Part shown: positions 9,707 to 18,695 of the stretch, one piece after another
Layout: every line of letters begins with the position of its first letter
Position numbering within the stretch: position 1 is the first letter of the stretch
Source: Ruminobacter amylophilus
Lineage (GTDB): Bacteria > Pseudomonadota > Gammaproteobacteria > Enterobacterales > Succinivibrionaceae
Assembly (NCBI RefSeq): GCF_900115655.1
Contig: NZ_FOXF01000013.1
Span: forward strand, 1 to 50,243
Direction of reading: 5' to 3'
Length of the DNA stretch: 50,243 nucleotides
Translations under genes and position numbers: made by a program
The notes under the pieces: model-generated
Databases searched by the model: none
What the model was told of the DNA's origin: nothing
What the model saw: the letters and a program-made list of their open reading frames with translations, nothing else

Positions 9707-9745
9707 TGCCCCCTGTAAGTTGGACAAACTTGCGGGGGCATTTTT
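9707..9745 (+). terminator. hairpin plus T-run inside the IS left end
   Basis: TGCCCCC (9707-9713) pairs with GGGGGCA (9734-9740), and an inner AAGTT (9717-9721) pairs with AACTT (9727-9731). TTTTT and the orfA ATG follow directly. The layout is that of a terminator lying over the terminal repeat. It would stop transcripts entering from outside and also hide the orfA start. Protection of this kind against read-through is known in several insertion sequences; here it is inferred. Confidence 0.55.
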
Positions 9746-10250
9746 ATGAAGTTTACATACAAAGATAAAGTCGAGATGTATCGACTTTGGAAAGAAGAAC
9801 ACTACAGTTCAAGAAGACTTGCAGCACAATTTCAATGCAATCGAACCGTAGCGACCTACATAGTAAAGCTGATTGATATTCATGGAATATCTGTAGTTCA
9901 GAAAAAGAAAAATAGGGAGTATTCAGCAGAATTTAAGGAAGAAGCAATCCGGAGAGTTTTGATACAACATGAAAGTATAAAACAAGTTTCGTTGTCTCTA
10001 GCGATTCCGATCAAAGGTACATTGTCATTATGGATTAAGTCTTACATAGAAAACGGTTATAATGTCATCGAAAGAAAGCGAGGGTGTTATGGCCAAAAAG
10101 AATCAGCGGAAGACAGAATCATCAGAAGAGCTGATGAAGAAGATACAGGAGCTTCAGAAGCAGAACATGAAGCTATTGATAGAGAACGAATACTTAAAAA
10201 AATTAGACGCCTTAATTTCGGAAAGAGAAAAACGAGAGCAGAAGAAATAG
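9746..10250 (+). pseudogene. IS3 orfA with an internal frameshift
   Basis: OrfA normally supplies the helix-turn-helix DNA-binding part and a leucine zipper. Here the helix-turn-helix half (EMYRLWKEEHYSSRRLAAQF and a second repeat near residue 65) is read in one frame up to about 10085. The zipper half (SEELMKKIQELQKQN, then IENEYLKKLDALIS) continues in the next frame up to the stop at 10248-10250. The switch falls in NVIERKRG, where homologues usually continue RP then a Met-Ala-Lys-Lys segment, so one base gained or two lost explains it. If the first frame is followed, the protein runs on without a zipper to a TGA at 10295. I infer an inactivating indel rather than programmed shifting, because the programmed site in this family lies later. 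Confidence 0.7.
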
Positions 10251-11167
10251 CTCATGCTATCACTGAGTTAAGGCGGGAACTGAAATGCTCTCTGTGATTC
10301 ATACTGGCAGTCATCAACGGTACGCCGGATGTTCCTCATATGACTCGTTCTGATTATTACTACACGATAAATAAAATTGACAAGGACGAAAAGAATCAGG
10401 AACTTACAGAAAAGATCAAGGCAATATATGCTGAACATAAGGAGCGCTACGGCTATCGTCGTATCACTATGGAACTGGCTCGCCGCGGTGTCTGTGCAAA
10501 TCATAAGAAAGTTCAGCGCCTGATGCAGAAATATAAGCTTAAGGGTATTACTCCCAGAGCGAAGTATAAGTCATACAAAGGCGATTTCAACGGCACCGTT
10601 AAGAATCTGCTTCTTAACAAGGTGGTAGACACTAAAAAACATAAAACGTACTATACCAGGAATTTCTGTACTACAGCCGTGAATCAGAAATGGACCACTG
10701 ATGTATCTGAATTTCACATCGCGGCCGGAAAGCTTTATCTGTCTCCGATCATGGATATGCACAATGCTGAAATCGTGTCTTTCAATATTTCAAAATCACC
10801 GAATTTCACTCAGACAATGGATATGTTGAATCAGGCGTTTCAAAAACATCAGAAGCTTGAAGGGCTTATCCTTCATTCAGATCAAGGCTGGCAATACCAG
10901 ATGACTCCGTATCATTCAATGCTCAGAGAAAAAGGTATCATTCAGTCAATGTCTCGCAAGGGAAACTGCTATGACAACGGTATTATGGAAAATTTCTTTG
11001 GAAAGATGAAAAACGAGATGTTTTATGGACATGAATACGAGTTTAGCACACTGGATGAACTTAAAGACGCAATGGTGAAGTATATCCATTACTATAACAA
11101 TAATAGAATACAGGAAAAACTAAAAGGCCGAACTCCTTGTGAGGTAAGGAATTCAGCCTTAGAATAA
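10235..11167 (+). pseudogene. IS3 orfB transposase with an early in-frame stop
   Basis: The catalytic DDE half of the transposase. The retroviral-integrase-like domain is intact: first Asp in WTTDVSEFH, second in LHSDQGWQY, Glu in GIMENFFGKMKNEM with the usual RKGNCYDN before it. The C-terminal YYNNNRIQEKLKG segment is also present. The frame can be followed upstream through EEIAHAITELRREL, as expected for the start of OrfB, but a TGA at 10295-10297 interrupts it. A single C-to-T change of CGA would explain the stop. Downstream of it, an ATG at 10340 opens 275 codons, so a shortened OrfB could be made. With the orfA defect this copy is probably dead. Confidence 0.75.
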
Positions 11168-11293
11168 GCATAAGTTTTATTTGTTCAACTTATGGGGGTC
11201 ACTCCAATATTGAAAATCAGGATGTTTACAATCTACACAGACAAAATCGTCATCCACAGAAGAACTGCCCCGCGGATATGTCAAGGCAATATC

Positions 11294-11620
11294 TTAAGCT
11301 GTTGCCTGCTCAATAAACTCTTTCATTTTCTGCTTGTTCAGGGCACCGACCTGTTTTGCAACAAGCTCACCATTCTTAAACACCAGTAATGTAGGAATAT
11401 TTCTCACTCCGTACTGCGCAGCAAAATCTCTGCTCTGATCCACATTAACCTTAACAAAGGATACGTCGCTCATTTCCCCTGCCAAATCCTCAATAACAGG
11501 ACCAACCATCTTACATGGTCCGCACCATGGAGCCCAGAAATCAACAAGCACAGGTTTTTTGCTGAACAGCACCTGTTCTTCAAATAAAGCATCATCAATT
11601 TCTTTTACTAAATCACTCAT
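11294..11620 (-). CDS. trxA: thioredoxin 1
   Basis: Small cytoplasmic dithiol-disulfide oxidoreductase that reduces ribonucleotide reductase and other proteins, recharged by thioredoxin reductase. The 108 residues match the family length. The active site WCGPCK is at residues 32-37, Asp27 (VDFW) is present as in E. coli, and the cis-proline loop reads RNIPTLLVF. AAGGAGATATA lies directly before the ATG. It is divergent from gppA across a 497-bp gap. In E. coli trxA, rhlB and gppA are neighbours, so the pairing is a conserved one with rhlB missing. An IS3 element lies 92 bp past the stop codon. Confidence 0.96.
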   Translation of the reverse strand: MSDLVKEIDDALFEEQVLFSKKPVLVDFWAPWCGPCKMVGPVIEDLAGEMSDVSFVKVNVDQSRDFAAQYGVRNIPTLLVFKNGELVAKQVGALNKQKMKEFIEQATA

Positions 11621-12117
11621 TTATATCTCCTTATAATTATTAAAAACCAGAGATCCCATTGGCATAACAGAAACCAGCCAAAGAATATTACGACTTGTTA
11701 TAACCAACTTTATAGCGATGCACTTACCCAACTGACACATAAACAGAATTCCGGCCGGCATACATCTGGAAACATTTCAAGCCCTCAATATAACATATTG
11801 ACAGCTTATTTTTTGTTAAATTCCCCCAAAAAAGATTATTTCTCCTTTTTGTGAACTTATGCCAAGAAACTAAAGTGAATAAAAAAATAATCCACACAGA
11901 GCATCACTATATTAATCCAGTAACTGACATTTTTACCTGAATATTGAAACCAATGCAATAATTTGTGATAAAAAGCTAATGAAAAATCCATTTAAACACA
12001 AGCCGATACATATAATGTATACTGTAAATAACTTTCAATCATATACTAAGATCTGACCTTCTTTCACTCTCATTCAAAAGTCAGACTGGAAAAAAGCAGA
12101 ATTTAAGGAATACGGAT
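11621..12117. other. divergent regulatory gap between trxA and gppA
   Basis: This 497-bp stretch is AT-rich and I find no coding signal or rhlB remnant in it. It must hold the trxA promoter (reverse) and the gppA promoter (forward). The only strong box is TATAAT at 12011-12016, about 100 bp before gppA. Confidence 0.6.
12011..12016 (+). promoter_or_regulatory. candidate -10 box for gppA
   Basis: A perfect TATAAT lies 101 bp before the gppA start. No good TTGACA-like -35 is found at 16-18 bp spacing, so the call rests on the -10 alone. Confidence 0.3.
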
Positions 12118-13617
12118 ATGCCAGGTTCTTCTCCTTTATATGCAGCAATAGATTTGGGATCAAACAGCTTCCACATGCTGGTTGTCAGAAATGTCTCCGG
12201 CGCAATCAGAGCTGTTTCCAGAGTTAAACGCAAAGTTAAACTGGCTCAGGGGCTCGATGAAAACAATATTCTTTCTGACGAAGCAATCCAAAGGGGGCTC
12301 GACTGCATCCGTCTTTTCTCAGAACAGCTAAAAGATATCCCGGAACAGAATATCCGAATCGTGGCCACTGCGACATTGCGTCTTGCGAAGAATGCATCCG
12401 TTTTTATTGAAAAGGCGGAAAAAATACTGGAACACAGCATTGAGATCATTTCAGGAGAAGAAGAAGCCAGAACAATCTACCACGGAGTCGTCAGCACCTC
12501 CAGTGCATCAGGTAACGTACTCGTTATTGATATCGGCGGGGCATCAACGGAACTTATCATAGGTCAAGGGCTTAATGTAAAGGTTCTCCACAGTACTCAA
12601 ATGGGGTGTGTAACCTGGTTAAACAATTTCTTCACCGATGATGAAATCACCGAAGATAAGTACGATAAAGCCATTGAAGCGGCAATAGAGATATTATCTC
12701 CTCTGGCTGATGAATACCTGAGGGAAGGATTTGCAACATGTGTCGGGGCATCCGGCACAATTCAGTCACTTCAGGAAATTATGATATCCAACGGCGAAAG
12801 TGAAGTGGTAACACTCGAAAAGCTTATTCATCTGAAGGAAATGACCCTTGAATACGGAGCTTTTTCCAAACTTAACATTGCCGGCTTATCTGCTGAAAGA
12901 CTGACTGTTTTCCCTTCAGGATTATCAATTTTAATTGCCATTTTCAGAATACTTGATATCAAGGGAATGACTTTGGCCGGAGGAGCTCTGCGTGAAGGTG
13001 TTATCTACAGGATGCTGGGAGATTACGCTCCGAGAAATATCAGGACCAAAACCGTAGACAGCCTGATTACCAGATATCAGATTGACAGAGAACAGGCTGA
13101 AAGAGTAACGAAGGTATCATTATTTGCTTTTGACAATCTCAAGGAAGCTTGGCAACTTAACGACCCTTCGGCAAGACCTGTTTTAAAATGGGCATCAATG
13201 CTGTACGAAATAGGCCTGTGCATCGAATATAAAAAAGCCCCGAAACATGCATCTTACATAATCGATAACATTGAAATGCCTGGTTTCACCAATGCACAGA
13301 AACATCTTCTCAGCGCTCTTCTGCTTAATGAAAGAGATGCCTTTAAACTTGAAGCCCTAAAAAAACAGAGTGCCGTATCTTATGAAGAAGCATGTGCTCT
13401 GGCAAGAATATTGCGTCTGGCCATTATAATATGTGTTCGTCGCAGTCCTGATGCCATTGACGGAGAGATCAGTTTTAACATGCCTGAATACGGCAGACTT
13501 GAGCTTGTCACTACTAAAGACTGGCTGGACAATCATTACCTGAGAGCCACCCTGCTGAAAGAAGAATGTCAGAGGCAGCAGGAACTTGGCTGGTCAATGA
13601 CAATCAGAGAAAAATAA
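12118..13617 (+). CDS. gppA: guanosine pentaphosphate phosphohydrolase
   Basis: Converts pppGpp to ppGpp in the stringent response and may also attack polyphosphate. The 499 residues fit GppA (494 in E. coli). The start SPLYAAIDLGSNSFHMLVVR, the phosphate loop VIDIGGASTELI (about 140), ISGEEEAR (about 117) and MGCVTWLNNFF (about 160) follow the GppA pattern more closely than Ppx. The actin-like ATPase fold occupies roughly the first 300 residues and an HD-like helical domain the rest (for example EIGLCIEYKKAPKHASYI). It starts a tight run gppA-crcB-polA. The neighbouring divergent trxA supports GppA over Ppx. Confidence 0.9.
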   Translation: MPGSSPLYAAIDLGSNSFHMLVVRNVSGAIRAVSRVKRKVKLAQGLDENNILSDEAIQRGLDCIRLFSEQLKDIPEQNIRIVATATLRLAKNASVFIEKAEKILEHSIEIISGEEEARTIYHGVVSTSSASGNVLVIDIGGASTELIIGQGLNVKVLHSTQMGCVTWLNNFFTDDEITEDKYDKAIEAAIEILSPLADEYLREGFATCVGASGTIQSLQEIMISNGESEVVTLEKLIHLKEMTLEYGAFSKLNIAGLSAERLTVFPSGLSILIAIFRILDIKGMTLAGGALREGVIYRMLGDYAPRNIRTKTVDSLITRYQIDREQAERVTKVSLFAFDNLKEAWQLNDPSARPVLKWASMLYEIGLCIEYKKAPKHASYIIDNIEMPGFTNAQKHLLSALLLNERDAFKLEALKKQSAVSYEEACALARILRLAIIICVRRSPDAIDGEISFNMPEYGRLELVTTKDWLDNHYLRATLLKEECQRQQELGWSMTIREK

Positions 13618-13618
13618 T

Positions 13619-14005
13619 ATGCAGATTCAACCCATACTCCTGGTAGCTGCCGGCGGGGCAATAGGAGCCGTATGCAGGTACTTGACCACAAGTGCTATCA
13701 CTTCATTTTTCGGAAAAGAATTTCCCTATGGAACAATAACAGTAAATATCATAGGCTCCTTTCTGATTGGACTGCTTACCTCCGTACTCAGTCAAAACTA
13801 TTTGGAACCACAGCTGAAGCTTCTTTTGATTACCGGGCTGTTGGGTGGATTTACGACTTTCTCGACATTTTCTCTCGATACAGTTAATCTAATTCATGCA
13901 TCTGATTACATCAAATTATTCCTTTACATTGCCGGAAGTATTGTATTGGGAGTCGGCGCGGCCGTTACCGGTCTGCTTATCGGAGAAGCCATAAAAGCTC
14001 ATTAG
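13619..14005 (+). CDS. crcB: fluoride ion channel
   Basis: Dual-topology membrane channel that exports fluoride (CrcB/Fluc). The 128 residues form four membrane segments. Family motifs are GGAIGAVCRYL at the N terminus, TITVNIIGSFLIG at the second helix, and GLLGGFTTFSTFS carrying the fluoride-lining Phe and Thr residues. It begins one base after the gppA stop, so translation is coupled and there is no room for a fluoride riboswitch. A single copy is enough for a homodimer. Its placement in a gppA-polA run has no obvious functional meaning. Confidence 0.93.
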   Translation: MQIQPILLVAAGGAIGAVCRYLTTSAITSFFGKEFPYGTITVNIIGSFLIGLLTSVLSQNYLEPQLKLLLITGLLGGFTTFSTFSLDTVNLIHASDYIKLFLYIAGSIVLGVGAAVTGLLIGEAIKAH

Positions 14006-14056
14006 TTTTCACAGAAAAAAATATCAACACATTAAATTACTGAAATAGGATTTTAC

Positions 14057-16873
14057 ATGGCCACAAATTCACAGTTAGTACTCATTGACGGTAATAACTT
14101 TCTGTACCGTGCCTACTACAGCACGGCCCGTTCCGGTCTGACCAACAGTAAAGGCGAACCTACCGGAGCCACAAAGGTTTACATCAGCATGATTCAGAAA
14201 CTGGAAAAATCATACCCCAATGCACTCATTGCGGTAGTATTCGATTCTCATGGTCCATGTTTCAGACATGAATTGTTTCCCGATTATAAAGGAACGAGAA
14301 AACCAATGCCTGACGACCTCCGAGCCCAGGTAGATACCATAAAAAAAATAATTACAGCCATGGGAATTCCTTTGATTTCCGTACCTTGTGTTGAAGCTGA
14401 CGATGTTCTCGGAACATATGCAAAACTAGGTTCAGAATCAGGAATGGATGTATTCCTTGCAACAGGAGACAAAGATCTTGCGGCAATGGTTAACGAACAT
14501 GTATTCATTGTAAACACCATGGACGACACTGTTATGGATCGTGACGGTGTAATAGCAAAATTCGGGGTTCCGCCTGAGCTTATCAGTGATTATTTGGCAC
14601 TCAAGGGAGACACTGCCGATAACATTCCAGGAATGACCGGCATAGGTGATAAATCAGCAACTGCACTGTTAAATTCCATTGGCTCAATTGAAAAAATTGC
14701 AGCCAACCTTGATGAGGTAAAAAATCTTAATTTCCGCGGCTCAAAAACATTTGCGGAAAACTTCATTAAACAACAGGAAAACGTCAGACTGTCCAAAATA
14801 CTCACAACAATTAAGACAGATGTGGACGTACCGCTGAAACCGTCAGAACTTGTAAGACAGAAAACCGATCACAAAACGTTGCTGGAAATATACACAGCTT
14901 GTGAATTCACTAAATTAATCGCCACCGAAAAAGCATGCATCGCCAATGAAGCCAACGGAGATCTGTTTTCCACTCAGCAGGAAAGCACAAACAGTGAAGA
15001 CGCCGTTACTGACAATCACAGTTCAGAAAACATCAATTTGTCTCAAAAGAAACATATCCGTGTAACCGTAAGCAGCGAAAATACACTGAAAATGCTTATA
15101 GCAGAGCTGAAAATCAGTGATTCCCCTGTTCTTTATCCTTTAAGAACTTGGATTAACGCAGTAAATTCCTGTTTAACAGGGCTTGCAATAAGGACAATTA
15201 ATTGCGACTTCTACATACCACTGGGACACACATATTTAGGAGCTCCGGCTCAGCTTGAATACTCAGAGGTGTTCTCGGCTTTATCTCCAGTCATCAACAA
15301 CGGACAGAAGGAAATAATCTCATACGACATCAAAGATCTGATGCATACTTTGGATAAGTATGGTATTGAAATAACAATGCCATATCAGGATATAATGAAT
15401 GAACTCCACAGCTTTAATTCGGCAGCAGATACGGATTTATCCAAAGCATCAGAAATCTTCTTAGGCCAAAGTCTTGATGACGAACAGGAATTATGTTCTG
15501 TAGCCGTACCATCAGGCAAAAGAAAACAGAAAATCCTTCTGGCAGAAGTAGAGGTTGAAAGAGCAGCTGAATTTGCGTTCAAACACCTTGAGGCAATACA
15601 GAACCTTCATCAGATCATAGGTCAAAAATTAAATGAAATGCCTGAAAACAAACAGGCTTATCTCGTTCAGGAATTACCACTGATAAAAGTTCTTTACAAA
15701 ATGGAAAACAATGGTTTTTATCTGGATAACAACGAGTTTTCAAAACAGAGCTTATCCCTTAATCAGAAACTGAGGGAAGTTAAAGACAATATACTCATGC
15801 TGGCAGGAGAGGATTTCAACATCAACTCAACCAAGGAAGTATCATACATTCTGTATGATAAACTCGGTATCGACTGTCCCAAAAAAACTCCTACAGGTCA
15901 GCCATCAACATCAGAAGAAACTCTTTCTCTAATTGCCGAGAACTATGAAATAGCCAGACTTATCCTTAATTACAGAGCTCTGGCAAAACTTATCAACACC
16001 TACGTTGACAAACTTCCTGCTCTGGTTGATGCATCCACCGGAAGAATTCACGGCTTGTTCCATCAAACAGGAACATCAACAGGTAGATTATCTTCAAGCG
16101 ATCCAAATTTACAGAACATTCCGGTAAGAACACCGGAAGGAAGAGCCGTTCGAGCAGGTTTTGCAGCAAAGCCTGGATACAAAATCGTAGCCGCTGACTA
16201 TTCACAGATTGAATTACGCCTTATGGCTCATATCGCCAACGAGCATAACATGATCAGATCATTCAATGCTCATGAAGATATTCACAGATCAACAGCAGCT
16301 CAGATTCATAATATCAGCTTAGATGATGTTACTTCCGATATGAGACGTTCAGCCAAAGCTATTAATTTCGGACTGATTTACGGTATGAACCGTTTCGGTC
16401 TGGCTAAACAACTCAATATTTCCAACGATGTTGCCAAAAACTACATAGATAATTATTTCGCCAAATACCCTGGAGTAAAAACATATATGGCCGAAATCAA
16501 AAAATCGGTTCATGAAAATGGATATGTTTCAACCATAAGCGGAAGAAAGCTGAATTTTGATGCCATACATACCGCGTCAAAAATGGCACTTTCCGGGATA
16601 GAAAGAGCAGCAATAAATGCACCAATGCAGGGAAGCGCGGCTGAAATTATCAAATCAGCAATGATCCGGATAGATGAATGGATGAGCAAACTCCCGGATG
16701 ACAACATAAAAATGCTTTTACAGGTTCATGACGAATTAATTTTTGAAGTTAAAGCAGAATTTGTAGAAGAATATAGCAGAATTATTTCAGAAATCATGTC
16801 TTCCGTGATAAAACTTGAAATACCTCTTGAAGTCAGCGTTGGAGTGGGACAAAACTGGAGCGAGGCACACTGA
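14057..16873 (+). CDS. polA: DNA polymerase I with degenerate proofreading domain
   Basis: Repairs DNA and removes Okazaki primers. The 938 residues contain a 5' nuclease domain (1-300: LIDGNNFLYRAYY, VEADDVLGTYA, TGDKDLAAMV, GDTADNIPGMTGIGDKSA) and a polymerase domain with motif A DYSQIELRLMAHI (about 714), motif B RRSAKAINFGLIYGM (about 763) and motif C QVHDELIFEV (about 890). The middle 3'-5' exonuclease fold can be aligned, but its metal ligands are gone: the E. coli FDTETD site is YPLRTW here (about 359), the LKYD site is IKDL, and the AAEDAD site is LAEVEV. Proofreading is therefore probably absent, as in Taq polymerase. An AGGA lies before the ATG. It follows crcB by 51 bp and is 2 bp from the next gene. 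Confidence 0.95.
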   Translation: MATNSQLVLIDGNNFLYRAYYSTARSGLTNSKGEPTGATKVYISMIQKLEKSYPNALIAVVFDSHGPCFRHELFPDYKGTRKPMPDDLRAQVDTIKKIITAMGIPLISVPCVEADDVLGTYAKLGSESGMDVFLATGDKDLAAMVNEHVFIVNTMDDTVMDRDGVIAKFGVPPELISDYLALKGDTADNIPGMTGIGDKSATALLNSIGSIEKIAANLDEVKNLNFRGSKTFAENFIKQQENVRLSKILTTIKTDVDVPLKPSELVRQKTDHKTLLEIYTACEFTKLIATEKACIANEANGDLFSTQQESTNSEDAVTDNHSSENINLSQKKHIRVTVSSENTLKMLIAELKISDSPVLYPLRTWINAVNSCLTGLAIRTINCDFYIPLGHTYLGAPAQLEYSEVFSALSPVINNGQKEIISYDIKDLMHTLDKYGIEITMPYQDIMNELHSFNSAADTDLSKASEIFLGQSLDDEQELCSVAVPSGKRKQKILLAEVEVERAAEFAFKHLEAIQNLHQIIGQKLNEMPENKQAYLVQELPLIKVLYKMENNGFYLDNNEFSKQSLSLNQKLREVKDNILMLAGEDFNINSTKEVSYILYDKLGIDCPKKTPTGQPSTSEETLSLIAENYEIARLILNYRALAKLINTYVDKLPALVDASTGRIHGLFHQTGTSTGRLSSSDPNLQNIPVRTPEGRAVRAGFAAKPGYKIVAADYSQIELRLMAHIANEHNMIRSFNAHEDIHRSTAAQIHNISLDDVTSDMRRSAKAINFGLIYGMNRFGLAKQLNISNDVAKNYIDNYFAKYPGVKTYMAEIKKSVHENGYVSTISGRKLNFDAIHTASKMALSGIERAAINAPMQGSAAEIIKSAMIRIDEWMSKLPDDNIKMLLQVHDELIFEVKAEFVEEYSRIISEIMSSVIKLEIPLEVSVGVGQNWSEAH

Positions 16874-16875
16874 TT

Positions 16876-17364
16876 ATGATAAAGAATTTATTATTTACTC
16901 TTTTTATGTGCGGTATGACATCTACCGCAATGGCAGTTGATCTGACCGCCACAAAAGATCTGGAAGATGTATCAGAGGCTCTGATGTACATGCCTTTAAT
17001 CGAAAGAATGGACGATATCAGAGCAGAGATATTCCTTAGCAATACTCCTGATGCACTGGCTAAGAACTCCAACGATATGATGAAGCTAAAAAAGGTGTCT
17101 CTTGATGAAGATAAACTGGAAGTAGTTTACGATTTTGAAGTCATCATACCAAAGGAAATGAAAACAGAATCCATAATTAGTGATTATGCACAGGATATAA
17201 AGAAAATCACAACAGAAGAAGACTGTTCATCAATGAACTTTTATCACGCTGATGTAGCCAATCACTATATTATAAAAACAGCTGACACAGGCAACGTTAT
17301 TGCGGACTATGTGACTTCCTATGGTTTCTGCAGAAATAAAGTACGGATTCCGTATGCACACTAA
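16876..17364 (+). CDS. small exported protein of unknown function
   Basis: A 162-residue protein with a clear Sec signal peptide: residues 1-20 end in TSTAMA, with cleavage probable after Ala20. The mature part is acidic, has two Cys (in EEDCSSM and GFCRNK) that could form a disulfide in the periplasm, and shows alternating strands but no known motif. I do not recognise the family. It starts 2 bases after the polA stop and shares its transcript. A terminator follows 26 bp after the stop. Confidence 0.7.
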   Translation: MIKNLLFTLFMCGMTSTAMAVDLTATKDLEDVSEALMYMPLIERMDDIRAEIFLSNTPDALAKNSNDMMKLKKVSLDEDKLEVVYDFEVIIPKEMKTESIISDYAQDIKKITTEEDCSSMNFYHADVANHYIIKTADTGNVIADYVTSYGFCRNKVRIPYAH

Positions 17365-17390
17365 ACTTTTATTCTGATTAACAAAATATA

Positions 17391-17417
17391 AAAGGCATTT
17401 CCGATGGAAATGCCTTT
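17391..17417. terminator. bidirectional terminator after the polA run
   Basis: A perfect 12-bp stem, AAAGGCATTTCC with GGAAATGCCTTT, with a 3-base loop and T-runs on both sides. It lies between the convergent polA run and lpxH. Confidence 0.9.
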
Positions 17418-17446
17418 TGAATAATAATTATATGATTAGGGTAAAA

Positions 17447-18187
17447 TTAGAAATTCCTTTTTTCAATGGTTATTGAAGGTCTATTTTCAGGATTAACCTT
17501 ATCATACTCAATCTTTATATAAGAAAATCCTCTCTGATTCCAATCGCCTGTATCCATAATAAGATACTGATTATCAATCATAACTTCTTCAGCATTATGG
17601 GTATGCCCGTGGATTAACACATCTGCTCTGATTTTTTTCATAAGCTTAACAGCCTTGTCAGTATTTATCATCCGCTTAACAAAATTGGCAGCAGCAAAAT
17701 TACGTATGCTCCTGTCACGCATGTTCATGGCGATTTCCGCCCGATAACTGTACGAGGTGCACACATTAAAAAGCCACTGCATAAAACCGCAACGGCTAAA
17801 CCACCTGAAGAAACGATATCCCAGTGATTCATCACAGAGTTCATCACCGTGAACCATGGCAATTACGGAACCATTAATCTCCACTCTGCTGATATCTTTA
17901 AGAAGCTGAATTTTAAAATAACTGGCATCTCTGTTATTAAGCAGAAAATCTCGATTTCCATGGATAAAATACACCTTGCCACCTCTGGAAATTATGGATG
18001 AATTAATTTCCCTGACAGCAGCATGCACCTTATCATCAGGATTTATACCGACATAATAATTAAAAAGATCCCCTAGAATGTACAGTTCATCCTCAACCGA
18101 AATCTCGTCAGCGAAAGCCCTGAATTTATCGAGTAATTCAGGAGTATCCACTGACAAGTGGAGATCTGCAATAACAAAGACTCTCAC
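17447..18187 (-). CDS. lpxH: UDP-2,3-diacylglucosamine diphosphatase
   Basis: Cleaves UDP-2,3-diacylglucosamine to lipid X and UMP in lipid A synthesis, at the inner face of the inner membrane. The 246 residues (E. coli 240) carry the calcineurin-type metal motifs in order: ADLHLS (Asp8, His10), GDLFNYY (Asp40), GNRD (Asn78 to Asp80), HGDE (His113) and HGHTHNAE (about 195). The start is GTG, which gives an N terminus of RVFVIADLHLS matching the family. It lies 4 bp after ppiB on the same strand, the same order as in E. coli. Its presence argues for a lipid A-bearing Gram-negative cell. Confidence 0.95.
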   Translation of the reverse strand: MRVFVIADLHLSVDTPELLDKFRAFADEISVEDELYILGDLFNYYVGINPDDKVHAAVREINSSIISRGGKVYFIHGNRDFLLNNRDASYFKIQLLKDISRVEINGSVIAMVHGDELCDESLGYRFFRWFSRCGFMQWLFNVCTSYSYRAEIAMNMRDRSIRNFAAANFVKRMINTDKAVKLMKKIRADVLIHGHTHNAEEVMIDNQYLIMDTGDWNQRGFSYIKIEYDKVNPENRPSITIEKRNF

Positions 18188-18191
18188 TATT

Positions 18192-18695
18192 TTACTTGGC
18201 CACTACTTCGTTAATTACGATATCCTCTACAGGAACGTCGCCGTAAGGTCTGAACTTATTGGTTGTTTTTACTGATTCAATCTTATCAACAACATCAAAA
18301 CCATCAACAACCTTACCGAAAACGCAGTAACCCCAACCATGAAGATCTTTACCTGAATGATTAAGAAAATCATTATCCTTGGTGTTAATAAAGAACTGAG
18401 AGGTAGCTGAATGAGGATCCATGGTTCTTGCCATTGCAATGGTATACTTATCATTCTTTAAACCATTATCAGCCTCATTTTCTATCGGAGCTCTACGGGA
18501 AGCCTTATCCTTTAAACCTGCTGTAAGTCCTCCTCCCTGGATCATAAAACCCTTGATTACACGATGAAAAATAGTTCCTTCGTAGTAACCATCAGCAACA
18601 TATTTTAAGAAATTATCTACGGTTACAGGAGCTTTTTCCGGATTTAATTCAAGAGTGATATCACCGACATTTGTTTTAATAATTACCATTGACAT
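18192..18695 (-). CDS. ppiB: cytoplasmic peptidyl-prolyl cis-trans isomerase B
   Basis: Cyclophilin that speeds proline isomerisation during folding. From the ATG at 18695 it has 167 residues, like E. coli PpiB (164). Visible catalytic motifs are [14 protein letters not shown] (Arg and Gln of the active site), [10 protein letters not shown] and [13 protein letters not shown]. An AAGG lies 9 bases before this ATG, so I chose it. A longer frame to 18758 would add a hydrophobic stretch of about 21 residues with no cleavage site, which looks accidental. First gene of a ppiB-lpxH operon. The upstream 18696-18941 holds its promoter region; no gene is seen there. Confidence 0.93.
   Translation of the reverse strand: MSMVIIKTNVGDITLELNPEKAPVTVDNFLKYVADGYYEGTIFHRVIKGFMIQGGGLTAGLKDKASRRAPIENEADNGLKNDKYTIAMARTMDPHSATSQFFINTKDNDFLNHSGKDLHGWGYCVFGKVVDGFDVVDKIESVKTTNKFRPYGDVPVEDIVINEVVAK

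Larger units (their letters stand above)
9707..11201 (+). mobile_element. IS3-family insertion sequence, probably inactive
   Basis: A 1495-bp element bounded by imperfect inverted repeats of about 25 bp: 9707-9731 begins TGCCCCC and 11177-11201 ends GGGGGTCA on the forward strand. About 19 of 25 positions match, and the ends are TG and CA as is usual in the family. It carries orfA and orfB in the usual order. OrfA has a frameshift and the first part of orfB has a TGA, so the copy seems unable to make a full OrfAB transposase. I see no flanking 3-5 bp target duplication, which suggests an old insertion or later change. It lies between a lipoprotein gene and the 3' end of trxA and breaks neither. 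Confidence 0.85.

Noticed and set aside
10062-10250. Separate small Lys/Glu-rich gene
   Set aside because: It reads as the leucine-zipper half of the IS3 orfA after a frameshift, so it is part of that pseudogene.
13600-13625. Fluoride riboswitch before crcB
   Set aside because: Only one base separates gppA and crcB, so there is no leader to hold it.
16870-17446. Spot 42 small RNA downstream of polA, as in enteric bacteria
   Set aside because: The space is taken by a coding gene and a terminator; no matching sequence is seen.
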